Assembly: GCA_963555705.1 (NCBI GenBank)
Contig: OY743172.1
Span: forward strand, 20,087,446 to 20,151,445
DNA length: 64,000 nt
Reading direction: 5' to 3'
Source of the DNA: Ligustrum vulgare
Taxonomy: Eukaryota > Streptophyta > Magnoliopsida > Lamiales > Oleaceae
Numbering within the stretch: the first letter of the stretch is position 1; each line of letters begins with the position of its first letter. The position numbers were made by a program, and so were the translations under genes. Positions 24,691 through 35,957 of the stretch are shown piece by piece. The notes beneath the pieces were generated by a model that ran no database searches, was not told the DNA's origin, and was given only the letters and a program-made list of their open reading frames with translations.

Positions 24691-24691
24691 T
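24604..24691. repeat. Palindromic (AAT)n(ATT)n microsatellite
   Basis: A run of AAT/ATA units (24604-24647) turns directly into ATT units (to about 24690). The whole tract is a near-perfect inverted repeat able to form a cruciform. Confidence 0.95.
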
Positions 24692-25145
24692 TTTTTACTA
24701 TTTTTTTTTAGGATGAGTCTTTGAAAAATGTAGATTTACATTTAAAATATCTGTCCATAATTGATACAAGCAATCAAATAAATAAATAATTATAAACAAA
24801 TATTCAACAATTACTAATCACCACATATTGCAAATTCAGCGCTTGAAATCATAAATTCACAAATTCAGCCTTCATATAATTTCGTAATTCGTAAATCATA
24901 AATCATCATTTAAAATTCACTCATTCAGCCTTCAATCTTCATTACTCATAAATTATCATTTAAAATTCACTAATTCATGAGATTGGCAACAAATCGAATA
25001 TGTCGAAGTGTCAAATGAAATAACCTTTTTCATTAATTCATGAAATGCTTTGTATTTATTAAAAAAAAAAATTTGGCCAAAAATTTACTGGGTCATGTGA
25101 CCTAGTAAGGACCCACTGTGGGTCCGCCCATACCAAGCATGCTGG

Positions 25146-25790
25146 TAGAGACGGCAATGAGTCGGGTTTGTCATACCCTACCTACTAAAGATTTACAACA
25201 TTCATATCATACCATATACCCATTTAAAAATGGCGGGTCGGGTGCGAGTCCGGTGCGGATCTGAGGCGGGTATACTTCTATACCCATTTGAAACCCATAA
25301 CTAATTATTTATTTTTTAGGGTTGTAAATATGTTATAGGTGCTCCGAATTAACTTGAAGTAATTAAATGTTGGGCTTCACTTGAATTTAACTTGAAAAAA
25401 GCTTGTTCTAGGTCGAAACTAACCAAGCAAATTTTAACAATTTTTGTAGATGTTAACAAAGTCAATAGTTTAAATATTTTAAAGTTTAGACATTAACAAT
25501 ATCAACAGATATTTGGGTTCTATTCTTTATTCTTTATTATTATTTTTATACAGTCACTTTTATTTTAAATTATATAATTTTTTAAGGAAATTAATGTGTA
25601 TGCGGGTCGGGTATGAGTATTGTAGTAAAACCCACACCCGACCCATACACATGTCGGGTTTTATAGTTTACCTCCACACCCTATCCACGAAATCATTTAG
25701 TCGAGTCATCCCCGTCCATTTATGTCGGGTCTTCAATGAGTATCGGGTCTCCAATGAGTATCGGATCCATGTGTATTACTCCCATCCCTA
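25146..25790. mobile_element. Non-autonomous hAT element, copy 2
   Basis: A 645-bp relative of the element at 6675-7313, similar along its length (for example GGGCTTCACTTGAAT, ATGCGGGTCGGGTATG). Ends are TAGAGACGGCAAT and ...CCCATCCCTA. The flanks CATGCTGG (25138-25145) and CATGCTAG (25791-25798) form an 8-bp TSD with one mismatch. A short internal duplication (CCAATGAGTATCGG, about 25735-25766) distinguishes this copy. Confidence 0.85.
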
Positions 25791-25798
25791 CATGCTAG

Positions 25799-26336
25799 TC
25801 AATATTTTAGAGGAAAATGCTCTTTTGTCTCCACCACATTACTTTCACATAACCAATGAGTTCCTATATGAAAAATCAATTTTTTACCATATTTAGATAA
25901 AATTTGATGAAACATGTAATTGTAAAATTTTGAATCCTATAAAAGCGTGTGTTTCAAATTAATTATTAATTTTGACTTGAATTTTAACCATTTTTTTAGT
26001 TGAAGTAAATAACTACCTTTTTTTATTCCAATAGAATTGTCTCGTAATGGACGAATAAATAATCCTCCCAACCTTATAAAGCCATTGTTAATTTGTTACA
26101 AGAATTCAAATTAATAGATTTGTCATATTCTTAGCATCAACTCTTATAATAACAATACAATTACTCAAATTTAAAATGAATCATATAACGTTATCTCTGC
26201 TCTTTCTATTATTTTTTCCAGAATAAATAAATAAAATTACAAAGTGAGGATAAAATTGATTGTGTATGCAATTTCACTTCTTGACTAGTACTAACATGAA
26301 CTTCATAATAAAGTGAAGAGAGAAAAGGCTTACTCA
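25799..26336. other. AT-rich intergenic sequence
   Basis: No gene or repeat structure recognised. Confidence 0.45.
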
Positions 26337-26641
26337 TGTGAACCCCCTTGATATATTGACCAAAAATTCTCACAAATATTGAAATTGATCCAAGAAAGTT
26401 AAAATTGATATGAAGACACATTAACCCAACTTTAAATCCTACCCAAAATTCATAGGTTAAAAAACCAAGCCTAATGAATAAAGATTAAACAAATTTCAAT
26501 GTGGTAGAAATCTACAACATCACAAGAATATAATTTACTCAAATGAAGTTGAATAACTTCCAAGAAATTACAAGAGAAAAGGGAAGATTTACCTTACCCA
26601 AGTGTTCTTGACACCAATCACATTCAATGTTCTAAGCTAGG

Positions 26642-27654
26642 TGATGTGATCCGGACTAGGCATCGAAGGGCGAAGTCGAGCCATCAACAATATGATAGTG
26701 ATCTACGTGCAAAACGGAGCAAGTTTCATGTTGGGGTCGAGCCGAGAAGAGGGACGGATCAAGCCGAGCCGAGAAAACGAAATTGTTTATGCAGAAAAGG
26801 CCTTACGGCCGTAAGGGAAATCATTCACGGCCGTAAATCATATAATCACGGCCGTAAAAGCTATTGTCACGGCCGTAATCAATTGTCGAAGAAAAATGAA
26901 GAAATTCTGCAGAACGACGCTTACGGCCGTAAGCTTGGAAGTTACGGCCGTAACATTCAAAAAAGGGAAACCTCACGGCCGTAAGAAATTCGTCACGGCC
27001 GTAACTAATAAATCAGATTTTTGATCAGAAAGGCCATTACGGCCGTAAAAGGATTGTCACGGCCGTAACTGGGTAGCGGCTAGATTTTTGCGAGATTTTA
27101 ATTATTTTATTCCTTTTTTAGTTTTTGGTTATTTTCCTAGTTTAGAATTTTAGTATAATTTGAATTCTATTTTGAGTAAATTAGATGCTAGGTTATTTTG
27201 CTTATTTATACGCTTTTCCATTCATTGTAAAAGACAGTTAAGATTGATTTTGAGATTAATATAGTTGAGAGAGTTTTCTCCATTTGAAAGGTTGAGGAGT
27301 CATTTTTGTGTTCTTCAAGAACAAATCCGACCTATCAAATATTGTGAAAATATTTGTGGCGTTGTACTTATCAAATATTCGCGAGAATATTTGTGGCGTG
27401 TCCGATTAGAATCTTATCAAGGAAATTGACAAGTCCTTGTGGTGTTTCGAAAACCTTGGATCTCGATTCCGCATCGTCAATTTCTTGCGTCGTGAATCTT
27501 GGGTCAAGGTCCTATCGTCAATCTTATTTTAATTTCCGTCTATTCATTCGTGTTCTTGTTATTTTTCGTGTCAGATCTGATTTAGATCTTTCATAGGGTT
27601 TTAAATATCGTTATTCCACGTGTTCGACGAGATTCCCCGACCGGGATCGCGTCA
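26642..27654 (+). mobile_element. Solo LTR of a gypsy family with ACGGCCGTAA arrays
   Basis: A 1,013-bp unit from TGATGTGATCC to ATCGCGTCA inserted in the LTR of the minus-strand gypsy element, with a perfect TSD CTAGG (26637-26641 and 27655-27659). It resembles the LTRs at 60402-61191 and 62779-63546 in order of landmarks: TGATGTG start, ACGGCCGTAA array, TATA, then TATCAAATATT and GTGGCGT(T) motifs. A TATA-like TTATTTATAC lies near 27202. The arginine/histidine-rich open frame at 26646-26984 merely translates the palindromes. Confidence 0.88.
26803..27070. repeat. Array of ten ACGGCCGTAA motifs
   Basis: ACGGCCGTAA occurs ten times in about 265 bp, often as the full 12-bp palindrome TTACGGCCGTAA, separated by unrelated spacers of about 10-50 bp. 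It lies in the U3 part of the LTR, upstream of the TATA-like box. Confidence 0.93.
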
Positions 27655-27987
27655 CTAGGGTTTTTGGATCAAGAGGAAATGTTTATATATTACAAAAATT
27701 GGGGTTAAATTAAAAATTGTAAAATTGCACAAAAATCCCTCGTTTTCAAGTTTAGCGTGTTTCGATCGACCGACATGGTCGACCGAAGTGACACTTTCGA
27801 CCGAACGAGGATCATCTGAACCCGACTGAGGCCACCCTTAAAAATGCTGCAGACTTTCGATCGACCAAGGCAACTTTCGGTCGACCGAAAGTGTCTAAGC
27901 TTCAAAAATTATGCAATTGACTTCGGTTTTACTCTCTTCGAAGTGGACTTGATTTTGGAGCTTGTAAATGAGTCACACCATCGACTC

Positions 27988-29055
27988 TTAGACCTTTCTG
28001 ACCTTAGACCTCGTCATGGGCCCCACCTGAACATGAATTGAGTGTTGACTTCTTTGATTCGCGGGTTGACTTCCTTGGTTCTCATCATCCCCTCTCTCTT
28101 GAAAATGATTCGTCCTCGAATCTTCACATGCATCAAAAGGGGATAAGTAAGAGACGTTAAAAGAAGCCGATACATTGTACTCACCAGAGAGGTCAAGTTT
28201 GTAGGCGTTGTCATTAATTTTCTCAAGGATTTGTAACGGGCCATCACCATGTGGTTGCAGCTTGGATTTTCGTTGCGTGGGGAACCGCTCTTTCCTCCAA
28301 TGCAACCATACCAAATCACCTGGTTTGAATGTCACCATTTTCTTGCCTCTATAAGCACTGGATGCGTATTTTTTATTCTTTTTTTCGATTTGAAGTTTGA
28401 CCTTCTCGTGGAGAAATTTAACCAACTCCACCTTTCTTTTCCCATCCAGACGACTTCTTTCATCAATTGACAAAAGAATCAAATCTAAAGGAGTTAATGG
28501 GTTAAAGCCATATACAATTTCAAAATGGAGAAAAAGAGGTAGTAGAATGAACACTTCGATTATAAGCAAATTCAACAAAAGGTAAACATGAATGACATCA
28601 TCAGTTTTATGGCAAGCGAAAAAATGTGCCATTTTACTAAACCTATCTACGACCACAAAGACGAAATCGCTCCCCTTCTTAGACCTAGGCAAACCTAAAA
28701 TAAAGTCCACAGAAATTTCAGTCTAAGGTTCACTAGGGACAGGTAGGAGCGTATATAGTCTGTGTGGGACCACCTTGGATTTGGCCTTCTTACAAGTTAC
28801 ACACCTAGAACAAATTCTCTCAACATCTCTTCGCATATTCAGCTAAAAGAAATGCTCTTGTAAAACTTCCAAAGTCCTCTTTACCCCAAAATGACCCATT
28901 AAACCTCCCCCATGAGCCTCCCTAACCAACAACTCTCTCATGGAGCAATTTGGGACACAAGTTTGTTCTCGCGAAATAAAAAACCATCATGCCGATGAAA
29001 TTTTTTCACAGGAGATTTTTTCACGAGACTCAAATACACTTGCAAAATCTACATC
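27988..29055 (-). pseudogene. Gypsy integrase, internally deleted
   Basis: Minus-strand reading gives the HHCC/H2C2 region and linker ([26 protein letters not shown]), then DFILGLPRSKKG with the first catalytic Asp and VVVDRFSKMAHF. Sequence then jumps from HVYLLLNLLI to VYGFNPLTPLDL, so the part that should hold the second Asp and the Glu of the D,D-35-E site is missing. The GPY/F-type C-terminal module (GPLQILEKINDNAYKLDL, FNVSYLSPFD) is present; no chromodomain is evident. The frame continues through the polypurine tract to a stop at 27988 inside the LTR. Further in-frame stops lie upstream of 28710. Cannot encode an active integrase. Confidence 0.88.
28088..28101 (-). other. Polypurine tract of the minus-strand gypsy element
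   Basis: On the minus strand CAAGAGAGAGGGGA directly precedes the LTR start TGATGAGAA. The open integrase frame runs through it into the LTR. Confidence 0.7.
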
Positions 29056-29060
29056 ATGTA

Positions 29061-31213
29061 TGTAGCGAACAAGGAATTTTCACGTATTAAATAATTATTT
29101 TAAATTATGAAAAACGTTCCGTTGCGATCTCACCCATTTGAATTTAAAGGTCTAGCCGAGTCGAGTATTTCGAGTCAAGATATAAAATCGAGTTCAATTC
29201 AATTTTAAATAAATTTCGAGTTTCTAAAATTATATTATTTTATTTATTTATTTTATTTTTTCAAAATTGTTTTAAATTTCAAATTGTATTAAGCTCATTT
29301 TATCAGATTCATTTTCCTACTCAGTTGAATTCACGTGTCTTATTTTCAAGTTATTCTTGTTCACCAAGATACAAATCCTAATATAATCTACTTCCACCAA
29401 CTTCCATAAACTATACAATCACCATCAAACAGCACCAAACCCATTCCTCATCAACCCCCTCCTACACGCACATACCACAGACTCAAACTCTGTTCCAGCA
29501 ACTCCATTCACGACAAATTTGAGACTCAGCAAGCTTCAATCCCATTCAACCATCAACCACACAGCATTTTTCAGCACTCCTGATATGAATTCTTCTTCTC
29601 CAACTTCCTCATTTTCTTCCATCAAACTGAACTCAGTAACCACCAAACCATTTCCACAACACCACACAACAACCACCCATTTCCAAACCACCACCATCAA
29701 CGGTCAGCCCAGCTCCAATCTCAACCAAATCAAAACCCAAAATCAAGAACTAAGTTAAACCAACACTTACCTTGGACATCCACCTCTGCACCGGAGATTT
29801 TGACCAAAAAATTTGCACTCCAAAATCTGAAATTAAGTCTCGATTTTACCCTCAAATCAACACCAAACTTTGCCCTTTTTCTACCATCTCTTCCTCCTTG
29901 TCACCGCCACACGACGGCGGTGATACCGCCAGTGGAATCATCGGCTGTTGGCGCCGGCAGTGCCCCCACCTGGCTCCTCCCTTCTTGCTCGCACCTCTCT
30001 TCTCTTCTCTGCCTCACAAAAATGAAGAGAGAGAAATAATTTGTTTCTTATATGTTGATTTTGAAAATTAACTTTTAGTCCCCCAAGTTTTAAAGTTATT
30101 TAATTCAGTCCTTTTGATTTTAAATCTAATCATTTCAGTCCCTTCAGTTTTTAAATAGTTTTAAACAGTCCCTTTATTTTAAAATCAATTATTTCAATCC
30201 CTACAGTTTCATGTCTGTTTTGAGCTTCACCCTAAATTTTGAAATTTTCATTTTAGTCCCCAAGTTTAAAAGTATTTATTTTAGTCCTTCAACATTCAAA
30301 ATCAGCAATTTCAGTCTCTAAATTTTAATTTATCATTTTTAGACTATAAATTTCAAAAGACTAATTTAACTTATTTTTCTATTTGGCTAGACGAGGCGTG
30401 CTGAGCTGCTCGATTTTGCACTCGTTAAGTTTAAGGTAGACTCGCCCATATTAACTAATTTAAATTATGATTGCATGTGAATATGTATTTTATGTGACTT
30501 ACATGCAATTTATTTCATGAAATGAGACGAGAATATATTTCTGATGAAATATTTATGTTGTTATGCTTGTCATAACTTATATGCTTTTATGCATGAGAAA
30601 GAAGAGAATATCTTGCAAGATAAATGATAATGTTATGCATAACTTATGTACCTTAAGTGCACGAGACGAGACTACCCACACCTGATGATTTTAAAGAGCC
30701 TATGATTTTTCAAAGAGAAGCCATGTGCTTTAATGCACGAGAAGAGACTACTCACACCCTATGATTTCTAAAGAGCCCGCGTTTATGTGTTCAATTATAA
30801 TGTAGATTAATTAATTGACGATGAGTATACTGAGTATTTTTATGAAATGCTCATTCCTATTTTAACAATATTTGTAGATTTCAGAAAGGGTGGCAAGTGA
30901 TGGACGATGGTGGCAATAGTCATTAAATAATCGAAAATCTTATTTTGATGATCCGTATTTCTAAACTTTGAATACTTTTAAGATTTTCAATTATTTGAGA
31001 AATTATGACATTATCAAATATTTTGTATTATTAATGGCTCGATTCATTATTTTGAATTGTTTCATAAATATTTTCAAATGTTATAGACCACTGGAATTTT
31101 ATTTAACGTTGCCAAAAATGAATTTCAGCTATTTCTTCCGCAAAAATATTATTTTAAAGGTTAGACCGGACGATGACATGATGAACCGGGTATTTAGAAC
31201 TCGGGCCGTTACA
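29061..31213 (+). mobile_element. Solo LTR related to the large LTRs at 44583 and 51409
   Basis: A 2,153-bp unit from TGTAGCGAACAAGG to GGGCCGTTACA with a perfect TSD ATGTA (29056-29060 and 31214-31218). It interrupts the gypsy pol between RNase H and integrase. The right part (ATTATTTGAGAAATTATGA, TTGCCAAAAATGAATTTCA, ATTTCTTCCGCAAAAATATT) is clearly homologous to the end of the 3.5-kb LTRs, so it is an older, diverged, shorter member of that family. Open frames inside it (for example at 29519 and 29772) are not supported as genes. Confidence 0.88.
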
Positions 31214-31218
31214 ATGTA

Positions 31219-32690
31219 CATACAATTCCTTAATACTTACAAAACCCAACAATTTGGCACCCAAGGTAGAGATAAGAGCATACCTTCTAGAGAGGGTGTT
31301 GGCTACCACGTTCTCCTTACCTTGTTTGTATTTGATGACCTAGGGGAAGGTTTCCACGTACTCCATCCACTTAGCGTTTCTTTTGCTTAATTTTCCTTAC
31401 CCCTTCAAGTGCTTCAACGACTCATGATCTGTGTGGATAACAAACTCTCTCGGCCACAGGTAATGACTCTATGTTTCCAAAGCTCTCACCAACGCGTAGA
31501 GCTCCTTGTAATAGGTTGGGTAATTTAAAGTGGCCCCATTGAGCTTCTCACTAAAATAGGCAATTGGTCTCTTCTCTTGCATCAACACCGCTACAATACC
31601 TATTCCTGAAGCATCACACTCAATCTCGAAAGTTTTGTCAAAGTTAGGTAATTCCAAAATAGGTACGGTGCATAATCTTTCTTTTATGACATTAAATGCA
31701 TTCTCCTGGCTACCCCCCATTTAAACCCAACATTCTTTTTAACAACTTCGGTAAGTGGCGAGGCTAAAGTACTAAAATCTTTAACAAAGCGTCGGTAAAA
31801 ACTAGCCAAGCCATGAAAGCTTCTTACCTCGGTGACACTCTTGGGAGTTGGCCATTCCCTAATGGCTCTTACCTTTTTTTCATCAACCTCAATTCCCTTG
31901 GTGCTAACAACAAATTCAAGAAAGATGACACTTTCCATGCAAAAAATGACACTTGTTGAAATTGGCATATAATTTTTCTTCTTTCAAAACCGACAGCACA
32001 CATCTCAAGTGTTTTACATGCTCTTTTTAAAATTCTTGTTATAGATTAAAATATCATCGAAATAGACAACAACAAATTTTCCAATGAATGCACGCAATAT
32101 ATGATTTATCAATCTCATTAAAGTGCTTGGTGCATTAGTGAGACCAAATGATATGACCAACAATTCATACAAATCATGTTTAGTTTTAAATGTGGTCTTC
32201 CATTCATCTCATTTCCTCATCCTAATTTGATAGTATCCACTTCTCAAATCAATTTTACTAAAGATGCAAGAGCCATGTAATTCATCTAATATGGGGATGG
32301 GATGACGATACTTTACCGTTATATTGTTGATGGCTCGACAATCAACGCACATCCTGTAGGTTCCATCCTTCTTGGGTACTAGGAGCACGAGCACGGCACA
32401 AGGACTCATGCTCTCTCGAACATATCCCTTGCTCACCAACTCCTCAATTTGTCTTTGGAGCTCCTTAGTTTCCTATGGGTTGCTTCGATAGGCTGGCCTA
32501 TTTGTGATGACTGCACCAGGAATGAGATCGATTTGATGCTCGATGCCTCTAGTGGGTGGAAGGCCACTAGGCATCTCCTCCGGGAAAACATTTTGAAATT
32601 CCTGCAATAAGGAAACAGCTAAATCGGGGAGCGAATTGTGAGACTCGTCAAGTGTAAGGAGAGACTCCTTGTACACTAACAACATTATTT
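31219..32690 (-). pseudogene. Gypsy reverse transcriptase and RNase H remnant
   Basis: Minus-strand pieces in order: RT N-terminus (FPEEMPSGLPP, 32685-32473), RT core ([33 protein letters not shown]), the YFDD active-site motif near 32055, thumb/connection ([15 protein letters not shown]) and RNase H ([27 protein letters not shown]). The remainder carries the connection to integrase (RRYALISTLGAKLLGF) up to the solo-LTR insertion. Broken by several stops and frameshifts, so not functional. Confidence 0.9.
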
Positions 32691-34650
32691 GTTGGTTTTT
32701 TTTAAAGCTTTTTCAATATCCCCCTTACTAGCATAGAAACTCACCCTTTTTTTTCTCCCTCTCTCCTCTTCATTTTTCTTGTCACTCTCCCCCTCACCTT
32801 TTTCTTCACCCTCTTTCCCTTCGTTTGGACTACTCAACTCTCATTTCTCTCTCTCCTCGACCTCCCTCTTGAGTTTCCTTTGATCTTTATAAACCTCCTT
32901 CGGACTCAATGATAATAAGACCACTTGCTTCACATCCACTTGGAAGCTATTCCTATTTTTTTGTCCATCATGAATCACTCTTCTATCATATTGTCACGAT
33001 CTTCCTAAAAGATTGTGAGTAGCTTGCATGGGTACGACATCACAAAGTACTTGGTCACTATAAGTGCCAATGTGGAAGGTAAGAAGGACTTGCTTAGTCA
33101 CCCTCACCTCTTCATTGTCGCTCAACCATTATAGCTCAACCATTGTAGCTTGTAGGGACTTGGGTGCTTCTTCTTTGGTAACTTCAACCTCTCCACCATG
33201 CTAGCACTAGCCACATTTGTGCAACTACCTCCATCAATAATGATACTACATGCTTTATCATTAATAAGGCACCGGGTGTGGAAAATATTTTCCCTTTACT
33301 TTTCTACCTCACCAATCTTGGATTGGACATTGAGATCCCTCATGATAACCAAGGCCTTAGGTGGGCTAACAATCCCTTCCACTTCCACTTCATCACTATC
33401 ATCCTCTTTTCTCACCAAATTCCGCCCTTCTTCATTCTCATCTTCGGAATACCACTCCCCATTCCGAATGACCATCACCTTATTATTTGGGCAATCACGA
33501 GAATAATGCCCCTCCCCCGATACTCGAAACATTCAACATCCCTACTTCTTGAGGTAGTTGAACTGACATTGGCCTTGTCTTTATGGACCACAATTTCCTT
33601 CCCTTTGGGCAGTTCAGTCTTCTCCATAGGAGGTGCCCTATCAATCTTCTTATTACCCCATCGGGATTTCCAAGTTGAGCTAGAGCCCCCGGTATACTTT
33701 TCTTGCCCTTTTTTCTTGAATTGAATTTTCTTTCTTAATTGATCCTCCACTTTGATAGCCAGGTGCACCAATTCCTCCATCTTCACATAATGGTGAATTC
33801 TACTACATTGCTATCTCTCTCTATTCAAGTCACTAATAAATTGAGCCATAGTGGCTCCCTATCATTTTTTATATTTGCCCTCATTAGGGCCTTCTCCAAC
33901 TCCTTATAATAAACATCAACACTCCGAGTCCCTTATTTAAGAGCTTGTAACCTTTGATATAACCCTCTATAATAATGGTTAGACACAAACCTCTTCTTCA
34001 CGAGGCTCTTCAACTCACCCTAAGTGTTTACACCCCCCCTCATAGTTCCTCCTCCTTGTCAGCAACAAATTATCCTACCAAGCTAGAGCATAGTCGGTAA
34101 ACTCTATCACCGCTAACTTGACATTCTTCTCCTCAGAGTACCTATGACATTCAAAAATTAACTCAATTTTCCTTTCCCACTCCAAATTTACATCAGGGTC
34201 ACTCTGCCTATGAAATGAAGGGATCTTCATCATGATACTACCAATATTTCCATCTACCCCGTCTCTATCTCTATGCTCCCTCGGATATCCCCGATCAAAT
34301 TCCCTATCATGGCGCCCTCCTCTATTCCTACCCATGTTCTAATTTTGATCACTTCCTCCTTCACTCTCCATCTCATCCACATCCTCATCTTTAACTCTTC
34401 TCTTATTTCCCCTTCTTTCAACATTACCCCTTGGAGGTGGATCCTCTCTCCTTGCCTCTAACCTATCCAATCTCCCTCCTATTGCCTCCATTTGTCTCAT
34501 CATTATAGCCGTTGCCTCTGCTTGCCTAGTCATGCCAACAAAAAAGGTTAGTAGTGTGTCCCGCATTTCTTGAGTTTGGGCATTAGAGTCTTGCCCACTT
34601 GAAGTGTGTGTATTAGCCATAAGGTGCAAGGGTGCAAGTGTCCTCACAAG
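32691..34650 (-). pseudogene. Gypsy gag and protease remnant
   Basis: Minus strand. Gag starts near 34618-34647 and reads through one in-frame TAG (34339-34341) into an RD-rich segment and KIPSFHRQSDPDVNLEWERK, a typical gypsy capsid sequence. The nucleocapsid knuckle near 33500-33530 is degraded: GHYSRDCPN remains but the first two Cys are not in the same frame. A retropepsin segment with IIDGGSCTNVAS lies near 33200-33270. Frameshifts separate the pieces. Confidence 0.85.
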
Positions 34651-35192
34651 ATATTTTTCTCTCGTGTTTCACTCCAGATAGGATTTTATCCTCAATTGAG
34701 CTCATTACTCTTGTCTTTTTCCACTCACAAGTTCCCTTATCAAGTTTTCCAAGGAAGGTAATCAACTAGATCGAGACAAATTACACAATAGTAAGTTGAA
34801 TTTCTTTGCTTGCTACTATACAAGAGATGCGAGAATTGGATTTATATGACAATGTCTTCAAGAGTTGGATCACAATAAAATTGGTAGTGGAACAAGTAGC
34901 CAACTAGGAATAGGTTTGGTACTTGCAAAGTAGAATTTAACATGAAGTTTTTCTTTGGGAAATTTTGTCAAACACCTTGAATGCACACATTGAATAACAT
35001 AGGAATTTGTTAAGTGTTTGTTTAAATGTACCCTAACTAATCAAATATGACAACAAACAATGACCCAATGTAGAGAGATCAACCAAAGCTCAAGACAACA
35101 ACCCCCCTTTTTTGATATGATGAAACAACAACAATAATAAGAATTTAAAGGATAGATATATCAATTTTAGAGTTAAGCTCTAATAACAATGA
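34651..35192 (-). mobile_element. Untranslated leader of the minus-strand gypsy element with degenerate PBS
   Basis: Between the 5' LTR and gag. On the minus strand TTGTTATTAGAGC (plus 35177-35189) is a degraded initiator-Met tRNA primer-binding site next to the LTR end. No open frame of note. Confidence 0.65.
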
Positions 35193-35957
35193 TGTGAACC
35201 CCCTTGGTATATTGACCAAAAATTTCCACAAATATTGGAATCGACCCAAGAAAGCTATAATTGATATGAAGACACCTTAACCAAAGTTTAAATCCTACCC
35301 AAAATTTATAGGTTAAAGAACCAAGCTCAATGGATAAAGATTAAACAAATTTCAAAGGTGGTGGAAATCAACAACAACACAAGAATATAATTTACTCAAA
35401 TGAAGTTAAATAATTTCCAAGAAATTACAAAAGAAAAGAGAAGATTTACCTTACCCAAGTGTTCTTGACACCAATCACATTCAATGTTCTAAGTTAGGAT
35501 TTTTGGATTAAGAGGAAATGTTTATATATTACAAAAATTGGGGTTAAATTAAAAATTGGAAAATTGCACAAAAACCCCATGTTTTCAAGTTCAACGTGTT
35601 TCAGTCTACCGACACGGTCGACCGAAACAGTTTTGATTGATCACACGATCGACAGAAGTGTCACTTTCGGTCGAACGAGGATCAGCCGAACTCGACTGAG
35701 GCCACTCTTATAAATCCTGGAGACTTTCGGTCGAATAAGGCAACTTTCGATAGACCGAAAGTTTCTGAACTTCAAAAATTATGCAATTGACTTCGATTTT
35801 GCTCTCTTCGAAGTGGACTTGATTTTGGAGCATGTAAATGAGTCCCACTATCGAATCTTGGACCTTTCTGACCTTGGACCTCGTCATGAGTCCCACCGAA
35901 ACATGAATTGAGCGTTGACTTCCTTGATTCGTGGATTGACTTCCTTAATTCTCATCA
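35193..35957 (-). mobile_element. 5' LTR of the minus-strand gypsy element
   Basis: A 765-bp LTR, plus-strand reading TGTGAACCCCC... to ...TTCTCATCA, matching the interrupted LTR at 26337-28087. The flanks of the whole element (TACTCA left, CCTAG right) give no TSD, so the outer ends may have been altered. Divergence between the two LTRs is visible by eye, so this is older than the element at 44583-54950. Confidence 0.85.

Larger units (their letters stand above)
26337..28087 (-). mobile_element. 3' LTR of the minus-strand gypsy element, interrupted
   Basis: Plus-strand reading begins TGTGAACCCCCTTG and ends TTCTCATCA, matching the LTR at 35193-35957 throughout. It is split after 26641 by a 1,013-bp solo LTR plus its TSD; without that, this LTR is about 733 bp. 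GGTCGACCGAAAGT-type palindromes lie at 27750-27890, in the U3 part as read in element sense. Confidence 0.85.

Noticed and set aside
26646..26984. 112-codon frame with HGRKSYNHGRK-type repeats as a repeat protein
   Set aside because: The repeats are the ACGGCCGTAA palindromes of a solo LTR read in one frame.
26803..27070. ACGGCCGTAA array as a CRISPR array
   Set aside because: Repeats are 10-12 bp palindromes with irregular spacers in a plant LTR.
29519..30071. Short plus-strand frames as a host gene
   Set aside because: They lie wholly inside a solo LTR with TSD and show no conserved domain.
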